From: Caryophanales bacterium UBA5603
GTDB taxonomy: Bacteria; Bacillota_I; Bacilli_A; Izemoplasmatales; Hujiaoplasmataceae
DNA length: 64,000 nt
Direction of reading: 5' to 3'
NCBI GenBank assembly: GCA_002424815.1
Contig: DILB01000018.1
Span: forward strand, 1-64,000
The notes below the pieces were generated by a model. It made no database searches. It was not told where the DNA came from and saw nothing but the letters and a program-made list of their open reading frames with translations. A program made the position numbers and the translations under genes. Positions 17,963-26,954 of the stretch are shown piece by piece. Positions within the stretch are counted from its first letter, which is position 1. The number at the start of each line of letters is the position of its first letter.

Positions 17963-18922
17963 CTATTGCCCCGTGGCAATGCGAATGACTTCAAGATTCG
18001 CGTACATAATTTTCATATAGTCGTTATTAAAATCAATATCACTTTTAGTCAGTGTGTCCATGATTACGAACTCTAATTTAGTCATATTATAGCCAAGACC
18101 TGTCAGTGAAGAGAAAACTGCATTGGATAACGGCGAACTTGAATCGCGTTCGTAAATAATATGAACAATATTATGATAAATGGCCTCTTGCACAATTTCT
18201 TCTTTCTGTTGGGTTGTAAATTGATCGGTTTCTTCATGATATCCGGGTGAAATCGGAATAAATTCAAGACCATAGTCATATGCTAAGTAACTATAAAGAT
18301 TAGTCGAGGTCATTACATGTTTATCGGCTAAACCAATAACTTGTTCAAAAAACATATCAAGAATCCCTAGATTTCCTGAAAGCGTCTCATAATTTACATC
18401 GAAAACAGCACTTTCATCAGGAAATTTATTTTTTAAGAGTTCGAGGATTCCTTCAGCGAGAGTTAACATGCGTTTTGGACTGACCCAGAAATGAGGATCA
18501 TACCCTAAAGTTGATAATTGTCGCATCGATAAATCACTATGATCATCATCGTGGTCATGAACAATCCCTGGTATGAAATCAAGGAGATTATTTTCAACCT
18601 TGACAAGTTCAACATTTTTTCCAGCGAATATTTGACCAATTTGATTATCGATATAAGTATCAAAATTAGCACCAACATAGATTAGCAATGAAGCATTCAT
18701 CATCGCAATGATTTCTTTGGGCGACCAGTCAATCGCTTCATTATGTGCAGAAATTCCGGGAACCATTCCAACGGTTAAATCGGTGTCTTTGAATAATTCT
18801 TCAACAAGATATTGTAAAGGGTAAACAGTCACAAAAACATCGCGCTCTTGATTTTGTTCATTACAAGAAATGAAGGTTAGCCCTATCATAAAAATCATGA
18901 TTACCAGTAAATATTTTTTCAT
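17963..18922 (-). CDS. zinc/manganese ABC transporter substrate-binding lipoprotein
   Basis: A 319-residue lipoprotein of the ZnuA/TroA cluster (signal peptide, lipobox FISC, Cys20). Features include VYPLQYLVEEL at the start of the mature domain, a metal-ligand His in SAHNEAIDWSP, a His/Asp-rich loop (HDHDDDHSD near 118-126) as in zinc-specific members, and DPHFWVSP near 142. It should deliver zinc or manganese to an ABC permease, but no permease or ATPase gene is adjacent. Placement between rqcP and lysS is unusual. The ribosome binding site is a weak AAGGTTG. Confidence 0.88.
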   Translation of the reverse strand: MKKYLLVIMIFMIGLTFISCNEQNQERDVFVTVYPLQYLVEELFKDTDLTVGMVPGISAHNEAIDWSPKEIIAMMNASLLIYVGANFDTYIDNQIGQIFAGKNVELVKVENNLLDFIPGIVHDHDDDHSDLSMRQLSTLGYDPHFWVSPKRMLTLAEGILELLKNKFPDESAVFDVNYETLSGNLGILDMFFEQVIGLADKHVMTSTNLYSYLAYDYGLEFIPISPGYHEETDQFTTQQKEEIVQEAIYHNIVHIIYERDSSSPLSNAVFSSLTGLGYNMTKLEFVIMDTLTKSDIDFNNDYMKIMYANLEVIRIATGQ

Positions 18923-18980
18923 CTTTTCACAACCTTAAATAATTTTTTCATCTTTGATACAGTAGTATTATTATATAGTA

Positions 18981-19271
18981 TTATTCGTTATTAGGCAACC
19001 TTGAATCTTCTGTGGCCTCATTCTTTATTTCTGAGATAACTTCATACATCTTTGCGGCATCTTCTTTTTTTGAAGATTCAAGGATTTGCAGCACGCGAAT
19101 GATGAGCGTTTTGGTACCATATACAATCGTCACTAGATCGCCTGACTTAACGATGCTTGAAGGTTTTGCAACACGATCATTAATCAAAACACGATCATGA
19201 TTACTGATTTCTTTAGCAACTGTCCGGCGTTTAAAAATACGAGACACTTTAAGGTATTTATCAAGTCGCAT
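18981..19271 (-). CDS. rqcP: S4-domain RNA-binding protein, RqcP-like
   Basis: A 96-residue protein that is essentially one S4 RNA-binding domain (MRLDKYLKVSRIFKRRTVA; then VLINDRVAKPSS and the GDLVTI turn). Length and gene neighbourhood (close to ftsH, hpt and tilS) match RqcP/YabO, which binds 50S subunits carrying stalled peptidyl-tRNA and helps RqcH add alanine tails. The Hsp15 family has the same fold, so the exact assignment rests on context. A small hairpin separates it from ftsH upstream. Confidence 0.8.
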   Translation of the reverse strand: MRLDKYLKVSRIFKRRTVAKEISNHDRVLINDRVAKPSSIVKSGDLVTIVYGTKTLIIRVLQILESSKKEDAAKMYEVISEIKNEATEDSRLPNNE

Positions 19272-19293
19272 ATGTTCATCTCCATTGAAGAAA

Positions 19294-19312
19294 GGGATAC
19301 TTATTGTATCCC
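19294..19312 (-). terminator. weak hairpin between ftsH and rqcP
   Basis: Seven-base stem GGGATAC/GTATCCC with TTTCTTC after it on the minus strand. Probably a partial terminator or a processing site. Confidence 0.5.
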
Positions 19313-19325
19313 CGTCATTTCGTTA

Positions 19326-21278
19326 TTAGTGATCTAACACCGTTTTTTCTTTTTTAATTTCTGGGATGTCGGGATTCGATTCAAGAATATTATCATATCG
19401 ACCTAAACCTCCGGAAGCAACAATCTCATCGATATCTTCCTTCGTTAAAGTTTCAACGGCTAGCAAGTAGTGTGCAAGTTTTCCAAGTAAATCCTTATTA
19501 TCGTTGATGACTTGAGTGGCTTTTTGGTAACAAGTATGAATAATACTACGAATATCTTTATCAATTTCTGTTGCGATGGCTTCTGAGAAGTTTTTATCCT
19601 TGCCATAGTCACGACCTAAGAATACTGGGCCAGTATTTTGTTCGTAAGTTACAGGGCCAAGATTTTCTGACATGCCATACTCAGTAATCATGGCACGAGC
19701 AATGGAAGTAGCCCTTTGAAGATCATTGTGAGCACCTGTCGATATCTCGTTAAAAGTTATTTCTTCAGCGACTCTACCACCCAGTAATCCGGTGATTAAT
19801 TCAATCAAACCTTGTTTTGTTTGTAAGAAGGCTTGTTCTTCTTGAGGAAGCATTAGATTGTATCCACCAGCTTGACCGCGGGGAATAATAGTAACTTTAT
19901 GAACGATACTAGCATGCTCCAATTTTAGACCAATAACCGCATGCCCTGCTTCATGATAAGCGATGAATTCACGTTCTTTTTTACTGAAGACTCGCGATTT
20001 TTTTGCGGGTCCCATCATAACTCTATCAACCGCTTCATCGATATGATACAACTCAATTTGAGTTTTATTTTCACGTGCAGCCAATAATGCAGCTTCATTC
20101 ATTAAATTTTCCAAATCAGCACCGGTAAAACCAGGGGTTCTTCGAGCAATTTCATCAAAAGAAATCGCAGGGTTAATTTTCTTCTTACGTGAATGGACCT
20201 TTAAAATTTCGGTTCTTCCCTTTATATCAGGAGTACCAACATAAATCTGACGGTCAAATCGACCCGGACGCATTAACGCAGGATCAAGAATATCGACACG
20301 GTTCGTTGCGGCCAAAACAATAACACCCGAGTTATGACCGAAACCATCCATTTCGACAAGCAGTTGGTTTAAAGTTTGTTCTCTTTCATCATGCCCGCCA
20401 CCAAGACCGGTTCCACGTTGGCGGCCTACAGCATCAATTTCATCGATAAAAAGAATACAAGGTGCATTTTGTTTAGCGGTTTTAAACATATCTCGGACAC
20501 GGCTTGCGCCGACGCCAACAAACATTTCAAGAAAGTCTGAGCCGCTGACAAAATAGAAAGGAACATTAGCTTCCCCGGCAACAGCTCGTGCAATTAACGT
20601 TTTTCCGGTTCCTGGTGGGCCAACAAGTAAAACACCCTTAGGAATTCTAGCACCGAGTTCCATATATTTTTTGGGGTTTTTCAAGAAATCAATGATTTCA
20701 GCTAATTCGGCTTTTTCTTCATCTGCGCCGGCAACATCATCAAAAGTTGTTTTTTGGTTTTTGCTTAGGCGAGCGCGACTTTTTCCAAAGTCAAAAGCTT
20801 GTTTATTTGAATTGTTTGATCCTCTTGTCATGAAGACAAGCATCACGACAATACCAGCCACTAAGACAATTGGGAAAATGATATTAAGTAAGTTATATGT
20901 AGCAGCAGGAATATAAGTGGATTGCACATTATTCGAAGTATCAGAATCATTATTTAAGGTTCTAATAATGGCTTGTATGTAATTATAATCCGCTTCAGTT
21001 GCTAAATAAGTGATATAAGCTGTTGAATTTTTGAATGTACCGGTGACTTTAAAAGCGCGGTAATTGTTCTCTCCTGAGAGTTGGGTAACATTGACAGTTG
21101 CGATATCGCCGTTGCTCAAAACCTCTTCAAATTGGTCGCCTCTGAGTTCTACGGGGGCATTGATGTTACCAAAACTATAAATGATTGCGATTGCCAAAAA
21201 TACCAGTAACATAATCATTAAAAAATGAGAGCCACGATTATTTAAAGGTTTTTTGACTTGTTGATTTTTTTCAGCCAT
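19326..21278 (-). CDS. ftsH: ATP-dependent zinc metalloprotease FtsH
   Basis: A 650-residue membrane AAA protease. Two membrane segments (about 18-38 and 131-150) flank an extracytoplasmic domain. The AAA module has Walker A GPPGTGKT (220-227), Walker B ILFIDEID (about 275-282) and the second region of homology ATNRVDILDPALMRPGRFDR. The protease zinc site is HEAGH (442-446). FtsH removes damaged membrane proteins and short-lived regulators. Gene order hpt-ftsH is the Firmicutes norm. GGAGG precedes the ATG. Confidence 0.97.
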   Translation of the reverse strand: MAEKNQQVKKPLNNRGSHFLMIMLLVFLAIAIIYSFGNINAPVELRGDQFEEVLSNGDIATVNVTQLSGENNYRAFKVTGTFKNSTAYITYLATEADYNYIQAIIRTLNNDSDTSNNVQSTYIPAATYNLLNIIFPIVLVAGIVVMLVFMTRGSNNSNKQAFDFGKSRARLSKNQKTTFDDVAGADEEKAELAEIIDFLKNPKKYMELGARIPKGVLLVGPPGTGKTLIARAVAGEANVPFYFVSGSDFLEMFVGVGASRVRDMFKTAKQNAPCILFIDEIDAVGRQRGTGLGGGHDEREQTLNQLLVEMDGFGHNSGVIVLAATNRVDILDPALMRPGRFDRQIYVGTPDIKGRTEILKVHSRKKKINPAISFDEIARRTPGFTGADLENLMNEAALLAARENKTQIELYHIDEAVDRVMMGPAKKSRVFSKKEREFIAYHEAGHAVIGLKLEHASIVHKVTIIPRGQAGGYNLMLPQEEQAFLQTKQGLIELITGLLGGRVAEEITFNEISTGAHNDLQRATSIARAMITEYGMSENLGPVTYEQNTGPVFLGRDYGKDKNFSEAIATEIDKDIRSIIHTCYQKATQVINDNKDLLGKLAHYLLAVETLTKEDIDEIVASGGLGRYDNILESNPDIPEIKKEKTVLDH

Positions 21279-21296
21279 GAGGGTTCCTCCAGTTTA

Positions 21297-21839
21297 TTAT
21301 TTTTTGTAGACTTCGGGTTTCAAAACGCCCACGTAAGGGAGATTTCGGTAATATTCATCGTAATCGAGCCCGAAACCGACAACGAATTCTTTGGGTATGG
21401 TTGTACCGATGTATTTAGGAACAAACGGAACAACTCGACCAGCGGGTTTATCAAGTAATGTTACAACTTCGACCGAAGCTGCACCGCGATGATACATAAG
21501 TTTAGATATGACATCGAGTGTTTTACCAGTATCAACGATATCTTCAGCGATAATAATGTGGCGACCGCTAACCGATATTTCAAGGTCTTTAGTGATTTTC
21601 ACATCGCTTGATGATGCGATTCCACCATGATAACTAGAAACCCCCATCAGTTCGATTTCACAATAAATATCTATTTCTTTAATCAATGCGGCCATAAAAG
21701 GCATACACCCTTTTAACAAACCAACGATGACAGGTCTTTTATCAGAATAATCTTCAGTGATTTGTTTGCCAAGTCGCTTACAAATAGCATCAATTTCAGT
21801 TTCGGAAACTAATACCTTTAAAATATCTTTTTCTAACAT
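21297..21839 (-). CDS. hpt: hypoxanthine phosphoribosyltransferase
   Basis: A 180-residue purine salvage enzyme making IMP or GMP from hypoxanthine or guanine with PRPP. The PRPP-binding loop IIAEDIVDTGKTL lies near 105-117, and the N-terminal flexible loop contains MGVSSYHGG. Its start overlaps the tilS stop by seven bases, so translation is coupled. It forms one unit with tilS and ftsH. Confidence 0.95.
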   Translation of the reverse strand: MLEKDILKVLVSETEIDAICKRLGKQITEDYSDKRPVIVGLLKGCMPFMAALIKEIDIYCEIELMGVSSYHGGIASSSDVKITKDLEISVSGRHIIIAEDIVDTGKTLDVISKLMYHRGAASVEVVTLLDKPAGRVVPFVPKYIGTTIPKEFVVGFGLDYDEYYRNLPYVGVLKPEVYKK

Positions 21840-23173
21840 GATGATCCTCGTTTATATACGACATAAATGACTTTTTCGCCCGCATTAATAAAATCAGCGG
21901 TCCGAATACCAGGAATCCATAGGACTTCATTATTTGAATTGAAGAGGATAGGGATTGTATCTCTTAAGGTCATTGGCAATTTCAAATCGATAAATAGATC
22001 TTTAATCTTTCTTGTGCCAGCACCCAGTTTAATTCGATCTCCTTCGATTCGTGTACGGACGAATAATGGAAAAATCAAATCTAGATTATTATACCATAAT
22101 TCAAGTGAAATACCATGATTTATGTTTGGCTTTTGTGTAGTTACAGTAAAAGTATCTCGATTAAATTGCCAATCACCTTCACCGGTTATTTCAAGAATCG
22201 GTAAGTCATTCGTTATTTTTGTTTCAATATGAAATGATAAAATATCATAACTTTTCGAAACTTCGACACCTTTTGATAGTGAAACCGTTGCGTGCGGTTT
22301 ATCAGAATCAATAATTTCAAAAATCTGTTCCATTTGTTTGAAACTCAATTCCAATTGATTGTTAGTGAAACTATCAAAAGTCCGTTTCAAAACATCGCGT
22401 CGAATAATTTTATCTAATTGATTAAATTTTGAGAGAGAAAAATGCATGCAATCAGATTCAATAAGCAAATAATGAGCAATAAAATCATTGGCTTGTCGCT
22501 CGACCAAGGCGTTTGCCTCTTGAAGATAAGTCGCAAATTGGATTATTTTTTGACGATATAAAGGATTTTCTTTCTCCAAAGTAGGAAGAATGTGGTGTCG
22601 AAAACGATTGCGAGTATAATCATCCTCATCGTTAGAGGCATCATGTCGATAGTCTAAAGAAGTTTTCTTCATTTCTATTTCGATGGTTTTTCTGGTAATA
22701 TTGAGTAAAGGTCTAATGAGAACAATATCTGATAATTGTGTTTCTGGTAGCATCCCACCATATCCTTTAAAACTGGTTCCGCGTACAAGACGCATTAAAA
22801 TTGTTTCTGCTTGATCATCGGCATGGTGCGCTAGAGCAATTTTGTTTGCTTGGTATTTTTTGGCAACATCGTAAAAGAATTCATAACGACGATGACGGGC
22901 TTCTTCATGAAAGCGAGCATGAGGCAGTTTTGGGAATACAATCCCCTCAAAATGATTTCCATAACGTATTGCGGTGGTTTGAACAAATTCATACTCTTCG
23001 TCAGAAACCAATCGAACAGAATGATTAACGTGAGCTACAATCAGAGTCAAATTCATTCTTTTTTTTAAGCGATTTAGTTGATCAAGAAGTACCATTGAAT
23101 CAATACCTCCACTGACCGCGACAACGATGACATCGTTCTTAGCAATCAAAGATTGATTTATAATCATACTCAA
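21833..23173 (-). CDS. tilS: tRNA(Ile)-lysidine synthase
   Basis: A 446-residue TilS, which converts C34 of tRNA-Ile(CAT) to lysidine so that it reads AUA. The N-terminal ATP pyrophosphatase motif VAVSGGIDSMVLL lies near 17-29, then LAHHADDQAETILMRL near 115-130 and RPLLNITR. The C-terminal region (about 360-440) is the TilS-C substrate-binding part. A likely substrate, the tRNA at 35442, lies in this window. Two ATGs (23173 and 23167) are possible; GGAGGTG fits the first. The promoter is upstream and hpt follows. Confidence 0.94.
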   Translation of the reverse strand: MSMIINQSLIAKNDVIVVAVSGGIDSMVLLDQLNRLKKRMNLTLIVAHVNHSVRLVSDEEYEFVQTTAIRYGNHFEGIVFPKLPHARFHEEARHRRYEFFYDVAKKYQANKIALAHHADDQAETILMRLVRGTSFKGYGGMLPETQLSDIVLIRPLLNITRKTIEIEMKKTSLDYRHDASNDEDDYTRNRFRHHILPTLEKENPLYRQKIIQFATYLQEANALVERQANDFIAHYLLIESDCMHFSLSKFNQLDKIIRRDVLKRTFDSFTNNQLELSFKQMEQIFEIIDSDKPHATVSLSKGVEVSKSYDILSFHIETKITNDLPILEITGEGDWQFNRDTFTVTTQKPNINHGISLELWYNNLDLIFPLFVRTRIEGDRIKLGAGTRKIKDLFIDLKLPMTLRDTIPILFNSNNEVLWIPGIRTADFINAGEKVIYVVYKRGSSC

Positions 23174-23206
23174 GATGTCACCTCCGTAACGATAAATAAC
23201 ATCAAT

Positions 23207-23235
23207 ATTCTATCAATTTTATGGGCAGATAACAA
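23207..23235 (-). promoter_or_regulatory. promoter of the tilS-hpt-ftsH unit
   Basis: On the minus strand TTGTTA, 17 bases, TAGAAT with TGA directly before the -10. Confidence 0.6.
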
Positions 23236-23393
23236 TTTTTATTATTAAAATATATGATATGATTTTCACAAACAAGAAAACAGTATGATTTTATCAGGTT
23301 CTTGTGATGTTCTTGTGCTAATAAAATATCACAACTGAGGGATGAATTTAGGTTATAAATTCAAAAAAATCAACGATAATGAGATAACGAATG

Positions 23394-23402
23394 TGATATA
23401 AT
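23394..23402 (+). promoter_or_regulatory. extended -10 promoter of maf
   Basis: TGaTATAAT, about 30 bases before the start codon. Between this and the divergent tilS promoter (23236-23393) I see nothing beyond AT-rich sequence. Confidence 0.55.
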
Positions 23403-23432
23403 AATAACGATAGACATGAAAGGATGAAACCG

Positions 23433-24002
23433 ATGAGAAAGATTATCTTAGCCAGTAATTCACCGCGACGCAAAGAGCTATTAGCTTTACTTCAAATCAA
23501 CTTTGAAGTTATTGTTAGCCAAGTTGAAGAAGTTATCGATCCGGAATTAAGCGAAACAGAACTAGTCATGGATCTTGCTTTTCAAAAGGCAAGCGACATT
23601 TTCAAAACACATAAAGAAGATCTTGTTTTAGGATTTGACACGCTCGTTTATCTTGAAGATGAAGTCTTAGGAAAACCTAAAACGAAAGAAGAAGCCAAAA
23701 TGATGCTTCAAAAATTATCCGGAAACACCCACACGGTTATTACCGGTTGCGCATTAATCACTAAATTATTTTCAAAATCGTTTTATGAAAAAGCTCGAGT
23801 CACATTTTATCCTCTGAGTGAACAAGAAATAGAGGACTATATTGACACGAAAGAACCTTTTGATAAAGCAGGAGCCTATGGCGTTCAAGGGTATGGATCC
23901 AAATTTATTAAGAGTATTGTTGGTGATTTTTACACAATAATGGGGTTGCCAATCGCCAGACTCTACCATGAATTGCAAAACGCAAATCTAATCGATAATT
24001 AA
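23433..24002 (+). CDS. maf: Maf family nucleotide pyrophosphatase
   Basis: A 189-residue Maf/Ham1-fold protein. It opens with the signature ILASNSPRRKELL, has LGFDTLVYLEDEVLGKP near 65-82, and ends with the conserved KSIVGDFYTIMGLPIARLY. Maf proteins hydrolyse dTTP, UTP or modified nucleoside triphosphates and were first linked to septum inhibition. AAAGGA followed by a spacer favours the ATG at 23433 over an in-frame ATG at 23424. A single gene with promoter and terminator. Confidence 0.93.
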   Translation: MRKIILASNSPRRKELLALLQINFEVIVSQVEEVIDPELSETELVMDLAFQKASDIFKTHKEDLVLGFDTLVYLEDEVLGKPKTKEEAKMMLQKLSGNTHTVITGCALITKLFSKSFYEKARVTFYPLSEQEIEDYIDTKEPFDKAGAYGVQGYGSKFIKSIVGDFYTIMGLPIARLYHELQNANLIDN

Positions 24003-24005
24003 AGA

Positions 24006-24032
24006 AATCGCCCATCCAAACGATGGGCGATT
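24006..24032. terminator. bidirectional terminator between maf and malic enzyme
   Basis: Eleven-base stem AATCGCCCATC/GATGGGCGATT between convergent genes. The minus-strand reading is followed by TTTCTTTA. Confidence 0.8.
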
Positions 24033-24036
24033 ATTA

Positions 24037-25203
24037 TTATTTGGGTTTAACCACGGCTTCGACGATGGTAGGAACAACCCTTTTATCAAAAATATCAGGC
24101 AAGATATAATCACTTCGTAAGTCTTCTTCTAATATCAAGTGTGCTAAAGCATAGGCAACGCGTATCTTAGTTTGTAGATCGATTGATTTCAATCTCGCTT
24201 GAAGCGCGCCTTTAAATAACCCGGGAAAGACCAACACATTATTAATTTGATTAGGAAAATCACTTCTCCCCGTCCCAACAATCGCCGCCTTTGCTTTGAT
24301 AGCAAGATCTGGCATAATTTCAGGGATTGGATTGGCCATGGCTAATACAATTGGATCTGAATTCATTGACTTTACCATCGTTTCCGTCAGAATTCCTCCG
24401 GCAGATACTCCGATAAATCCGTCTGCGCCTTTAATTAAGGAGGCTAAGTCATCCACTTGATAATCATCATAAGAATCGATAATGTTTTCATTCAACAATC
24501 CTTTTAAAACAACATCATAATCATTATATTTTTTAATGCTCATAATGCCTTGTTTATTATATGCATGGATTGTTTTAACGCCAATGGCTTTTAGCAATCG
24601 GCAAATGGCAGAGCCGGCGGCACCCGTTCCACTTACGACGATTCGCATGGAAGTGAGGGGTTTGTTTAATAACCGAGAAGCATTGATTATTGCCGCAGCC
24701 ACAACCATCGCTGTACCATGTTGATCATCATGGCATACAGGGATAGTTAGTTTTGCTTGTAATCGACGTTCAATATCAACACATTTAGGTGCAGCGATGT
24801 CTTCTAACATAATTGCGCCAAAAACAGGTGCGATTTTAATAATTGTATCGACAATTTCATCGGGATCTTGGGTATCTAAACAAATAGGAAAACCATCGAC
24901 ATTTGCGAAAGTTTTAAGAAGCGCCGCTTTTCCTTCCATGACAGGAATGGCGGCTAACGGACCAATATTCCCTAGACCTAGAACCGCACTTCCATCTGTG
25001 ATAATCGCGACTAAACGACTTTTCATCGTATATTGATATACCGATTCGGGATTATTTGTGATTTCAATACAAGGTGCGGCAACACCTGGGGTATAAGCCA
25101 ATGAAAGATCGTATTTATTTTTTAATGGTACAACGCTCTCAATGGATAATTTTCCTTTGTGTTCTTCGTGCAATTTTAAAGCTTCAATGTTTTTTGAATC
25201 CAT
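24037..25203 (-). CDS. NAD(P)-dependent malic enzyme
   Basis: A 388-residue short-form malic enzyme converting malate to pyruvate and CO2. The N-terminal catalytic domain has LSLAYTPGVAAPC near 33-45 and the metal/substrate region PVCHDDQHGTAMV near 155-167. The C-terminal Rossmann domain has VVSGTGAAGSAICRLL near 190. There is no phosphotransacetylase extension as in long MaeB forms. It is a monocistronic gene with an extended -10 (TGcTATAAT on the minus strand, 25247-25255) and a GGAGG site. Coenzyme preference cannot be read by eye. Confidence 0.93.
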   Translation of the reverse strand: MDSKNIEALKLHEEHKGKLSIESVVPLKNKYDLSLAYTPGVAAPCIEITNNPESVYQYTMKSRLVAIITDGSAVLGLGNIGPLAAIPVMEGKAALLKTFANVDGFPICLDTQDPDEIVDTIIKIAPVFGAIMLEDIAAPKCVDIERRLQAKLTIPVCHDDQHGTAMVVAAAIINASRLLNKPLTSMRIVVSGTGAAGSAICRLLKAIGVKTIHAYNKQGIMSIKKYNDYDVVLKGLLNENIIDSYDDYQVDDLASLIKGADGFIGVSAGGILTETMVKSMNSDPIVLAMANPIPEIMPDLAIKAKAAIVGTGRSDFPNQINNVLVFPGLFKGALQARLKSIDLQTKIRVAYALAHLILEEDLRSDYILPDIFDKRVVPTIVEAVVKPK

Positions 25204-25334
25204 AGAATCATCCTCCGATTCAATTCAGACCATGATTTTCATAGATATTATAGCATCCATTCAAAGAATGATGGATACTTTTCTATCAAATTTAGTTTAA
25301 ATAGACCATTTGTCTTCTAGGGATCATTTATTGC

Positions 25335-25363
25335 TTGCATTTTGATTTTATGTTTGTTATAAT
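25335..25363 (+). promoter_or_regulatory. promoter of rpmE
   Basis: TTGCAT, 17 bases, TATAAT (25358-25363), with an extended -10 (TGtTATAAT). Confidence 0.7.
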
Positions 25364-25421
25364 ACTTTTGCTAAAGAACTTACTATGACATAAAAAATCA
25401 TGGCAGAAGGAGAGATATCAT

Positions 25422-25631
25422 ATGAAAAGCGGCATTCATCCAAAGTATAATCAAGTTACCGTCACGTGCAGTACTTGTGGAAACACCTTCGTTACCGGTT
25501 CAACTTCGAAAGACTTCCGAGTTGACACTTGCTCGAATTGCCATCCTTTCTATACCGGCAAGCAAAAATTTGCGGCTGTCGACGGAAGAATCGATAAGTT
25601 TAACAAACGTTACGGCATGGATAACAAATAA
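25422..25631 (+). CDS. rpmE: 50S ribosomal protein bL31 (zinc-binding form)
   Basis: A 69-residue bL31, starting MKSGIHPKYN and containing the two Cys pairs CSTC and CSNC that hold zinc in the RpmE (C+) form, followed by HPFYTGKQKF. It belongs to the large ribosomal subunit near the central protuberance. AGAAGGAGAG precedes the ATG; the gene is monocistronic with its own promoter and terminator, suiting high expression. Confidence 0.97.
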   Translation: MKSGIHPKYNQVTVTCSTCGNTFVTGSTSKDFRVDTCSNCHPFYTGKQKFAAVDGRIDKFNKRYGMDNK

Positions 25632-25639
25632 TAAAAAAA

Positions 25640-25664
25640 GAAACCATATCTTATGGTTTTTTTT
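25640..25664 (+). terminator. terminator of rpmE
   Basis: Stem AAACCATA/TATGGTTT, then a run of Ts. Confidence 0.8.
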
Positions 25665-25676
25665 ATATCCTTTTTG

Positions 25677-25682
25677 TATAAT
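25677..25682 (+). promoter_or_regulatory. -10 element upstream of tdk
   Basis: TTTTTGTATAAT: TATAAT preceded directly by TG. The element overlaps the end of the rpmE terminator region. Confidence 0.45.
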
Positions 25683-25717
25683 AAAAACCGACGATAGATA
25701 TTAGGGGGGATACGACC

Positions 25718-26338
25718 ATGTATTTAAAACAGCGAGAAGGTTGGATCGAAGTCATCACCGGTCCAATGTATGCAGGCAAGACAGAAGAACTCATTCGTAG
25801 AGTCAAGCGTCTTGAATTTGCAAAGCAAAACGTAATCGTTTTTAAACCGCAGATTGATAATCGTTATGCTCCTGATGAAGTCGTTAGCCATAATAATTCT
25901 CGAACACGTTCGATTAATATTACCGCTGCGAGTGAAATAATGGAATACGTAAACAACGATACTGATGTTGTCGCCATTGATGAAATTCAATTTTTAGATG
26001 AAGAAGCAGTTAGAATCTGTGAACATCTCGCTGATGCGGGCGTTCGCGTCATCGTATCGGGACTTGATCGAGATTTCCGCGGCGAACCTTTTAGTTTTAT
26101 GCCAAAACTACTTTCATTAGCCGAAGAAGTTACCAAACTTTCAGCGATATGTGTAATATGTCATACCCCCGCCACAAGAACACAACGGATTGTTAATGGG
26201 AAACCCGCAAACTATACGGACCCTATTATTTTAGTTGGTGCGAAAGATTCGTATGAAGCCAGATGTCGTCATTGTCATGAAGTCCCAGGTCGTCCGCAAC
26301 CTTATATCGAAGGAACTGAGTTATCTGATGAATCCTGA
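25718..26338 (+). CDS. tdk: thymidine kinase
   Basis: A 206-residue type II thymidine kinase phosphorylating thymidine to dTMP. The P-loop is GPMYAGKTEEL (about 13-23); DEIQFLDE near 88-95 is the Walker B/lasso region; the zinc site is CVIC near 144 with CRHC near 183. Length is normal. The GGGGGGAT-type ribosome binding site fits the start at 25718. Its last bases overlap the tadA start, giving a two-gene unit. It fits thymidine salvage from degraded DNA. Confidence 0.96.
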   Translation: MYLKQREGWIEVITGPMYAGKTEELIRRVKRLEFAKQNVIVFKPQIDNRYAPDEVVSHNNSRTRSINITAASEIMEYVNNDTDVVAIDEIQFLDEEAVRICEHLADAGVRVIVSGLDRDFRGEPFSFMPKLLSLAEEVTKLSAICVICHTPATRTQRIVNGKPANYTDPIILVGAKDSYEARCRHCHEVPGRPQPYIEGTELSDES

Positions 26339-26783
26339 TGTTTTTTTCATGTCTTTAGCCTTAGAAGAAGCTAAAAAAGCTTATGCAATTGGTGAAGTTC
26401 CAGTTGGAGCAGTGATTGTGAAAGATGGAGAAATTATTGCGACAGGATACAATCAAAGAGAAACATCAAAACATGTTTTTCATCACGCTGAAATGATTGC
26501 GATCGATAATGCTTGCCAAAAACTTAATTCTTGGCGATTAGATGAGTGTACTTTATATGTGACGGTAGAACCTTGTTCAATGTGTGCTGGAACAATGATT
26601 CAAGCGAGGTTGAAGCGGTTAGTATATGGAACGACTGAACCAAAATTTGGTTCACATCAATCAATATTAAATCTTTTTGATTATGATTTCAATCATAAAG
26701 TAGAAATTGAGTCAGGTGTATTAGCAGAAGAATCAAGTCAATTAATGAAGGTGTTTTTCAAAGAGTTACGGAAGCAAAAATAA
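26328..26783 (+). CDS. tadA: tRNA-specific adenosine deaminase
   Basis: A 151-residue cytidine-deaminase-fold enzyme that converts A34 of tRNA-Arg(ACG) to inosine. The zinc site is HAEM (His ligand plus proton-shuttling Glu) with PCSMC near 80-85. The family signature EVPVGAVIV and the substrate loop HQSILNLF are present. An open frame reaches back to 26235 inside tdk; the ATG at 26328, overlapping the tdk stop, gives the normal N-terminus MNPDVFFMSLALEEA. The SRP RNA gene follows directly. Confidence 0.94.
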   Translation: MNPDVFFMSLALEEAKKAYAIGEVPVGAVIVKDGEIIATGYNQRETSKHVFHHAEMIAIDNACQKLNSWRLDECTLYVTVEPCSMCAGTMIQARLKRLVYGTTEPKFGSHQSILNLFDYDFNHKVEIESGVLAEESSQLMKVFFKELRKQK

Positions 26784-26811
26784 TTGTCAAAAACAATAAT
26801 TGTGATATAAT
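26784..26811 (+). promoter_or_regulatory. promoter of the SRP RNA
   Basis: TTGTCA, 16 bases, TATAAT (26806-26811), with TGa before the -10. Overlaps the end of tadA. Transcription should start near 26818-26820. Confidence 0.75.
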
Positions 26812-26819
26812 CTTTACAG

Positions 26820-26935
26820 AATCTCTTATGAAGCATCTTCACTCAATAAGTGCCCACGAATCAGGTCAGATCTTGACGGAAGCAGCCTTAAGTAAGGTAT
26901 TTATGTGGGTGGAGATGCTTCATGAGAGATTTTTT
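26820..26935 (+). ncRNA. ffs: signal recognition particle RNA, short 4.5S type
   Basis: About 115 bases. The ends form a long stem (26822-26839 with 26912-26929; TCTCTTATGAAGCATCT pairs with AGATGCTTCATGAGAGA) followed by six Ts. The apical part contains the universally conserved SRP domain IV block, AATCAGGTCAG then TGACGGAAGCAGCC at about 26874-26887. It binds Ffh to target membrane proteins. Its promoter is directly upstream. The position between tadA and a HAD gene explains a false upstream extension of the HAD reading frame. Confidence 0.92.
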
Positions 26936-26954
26936 GAATAATGGAGATGACGTT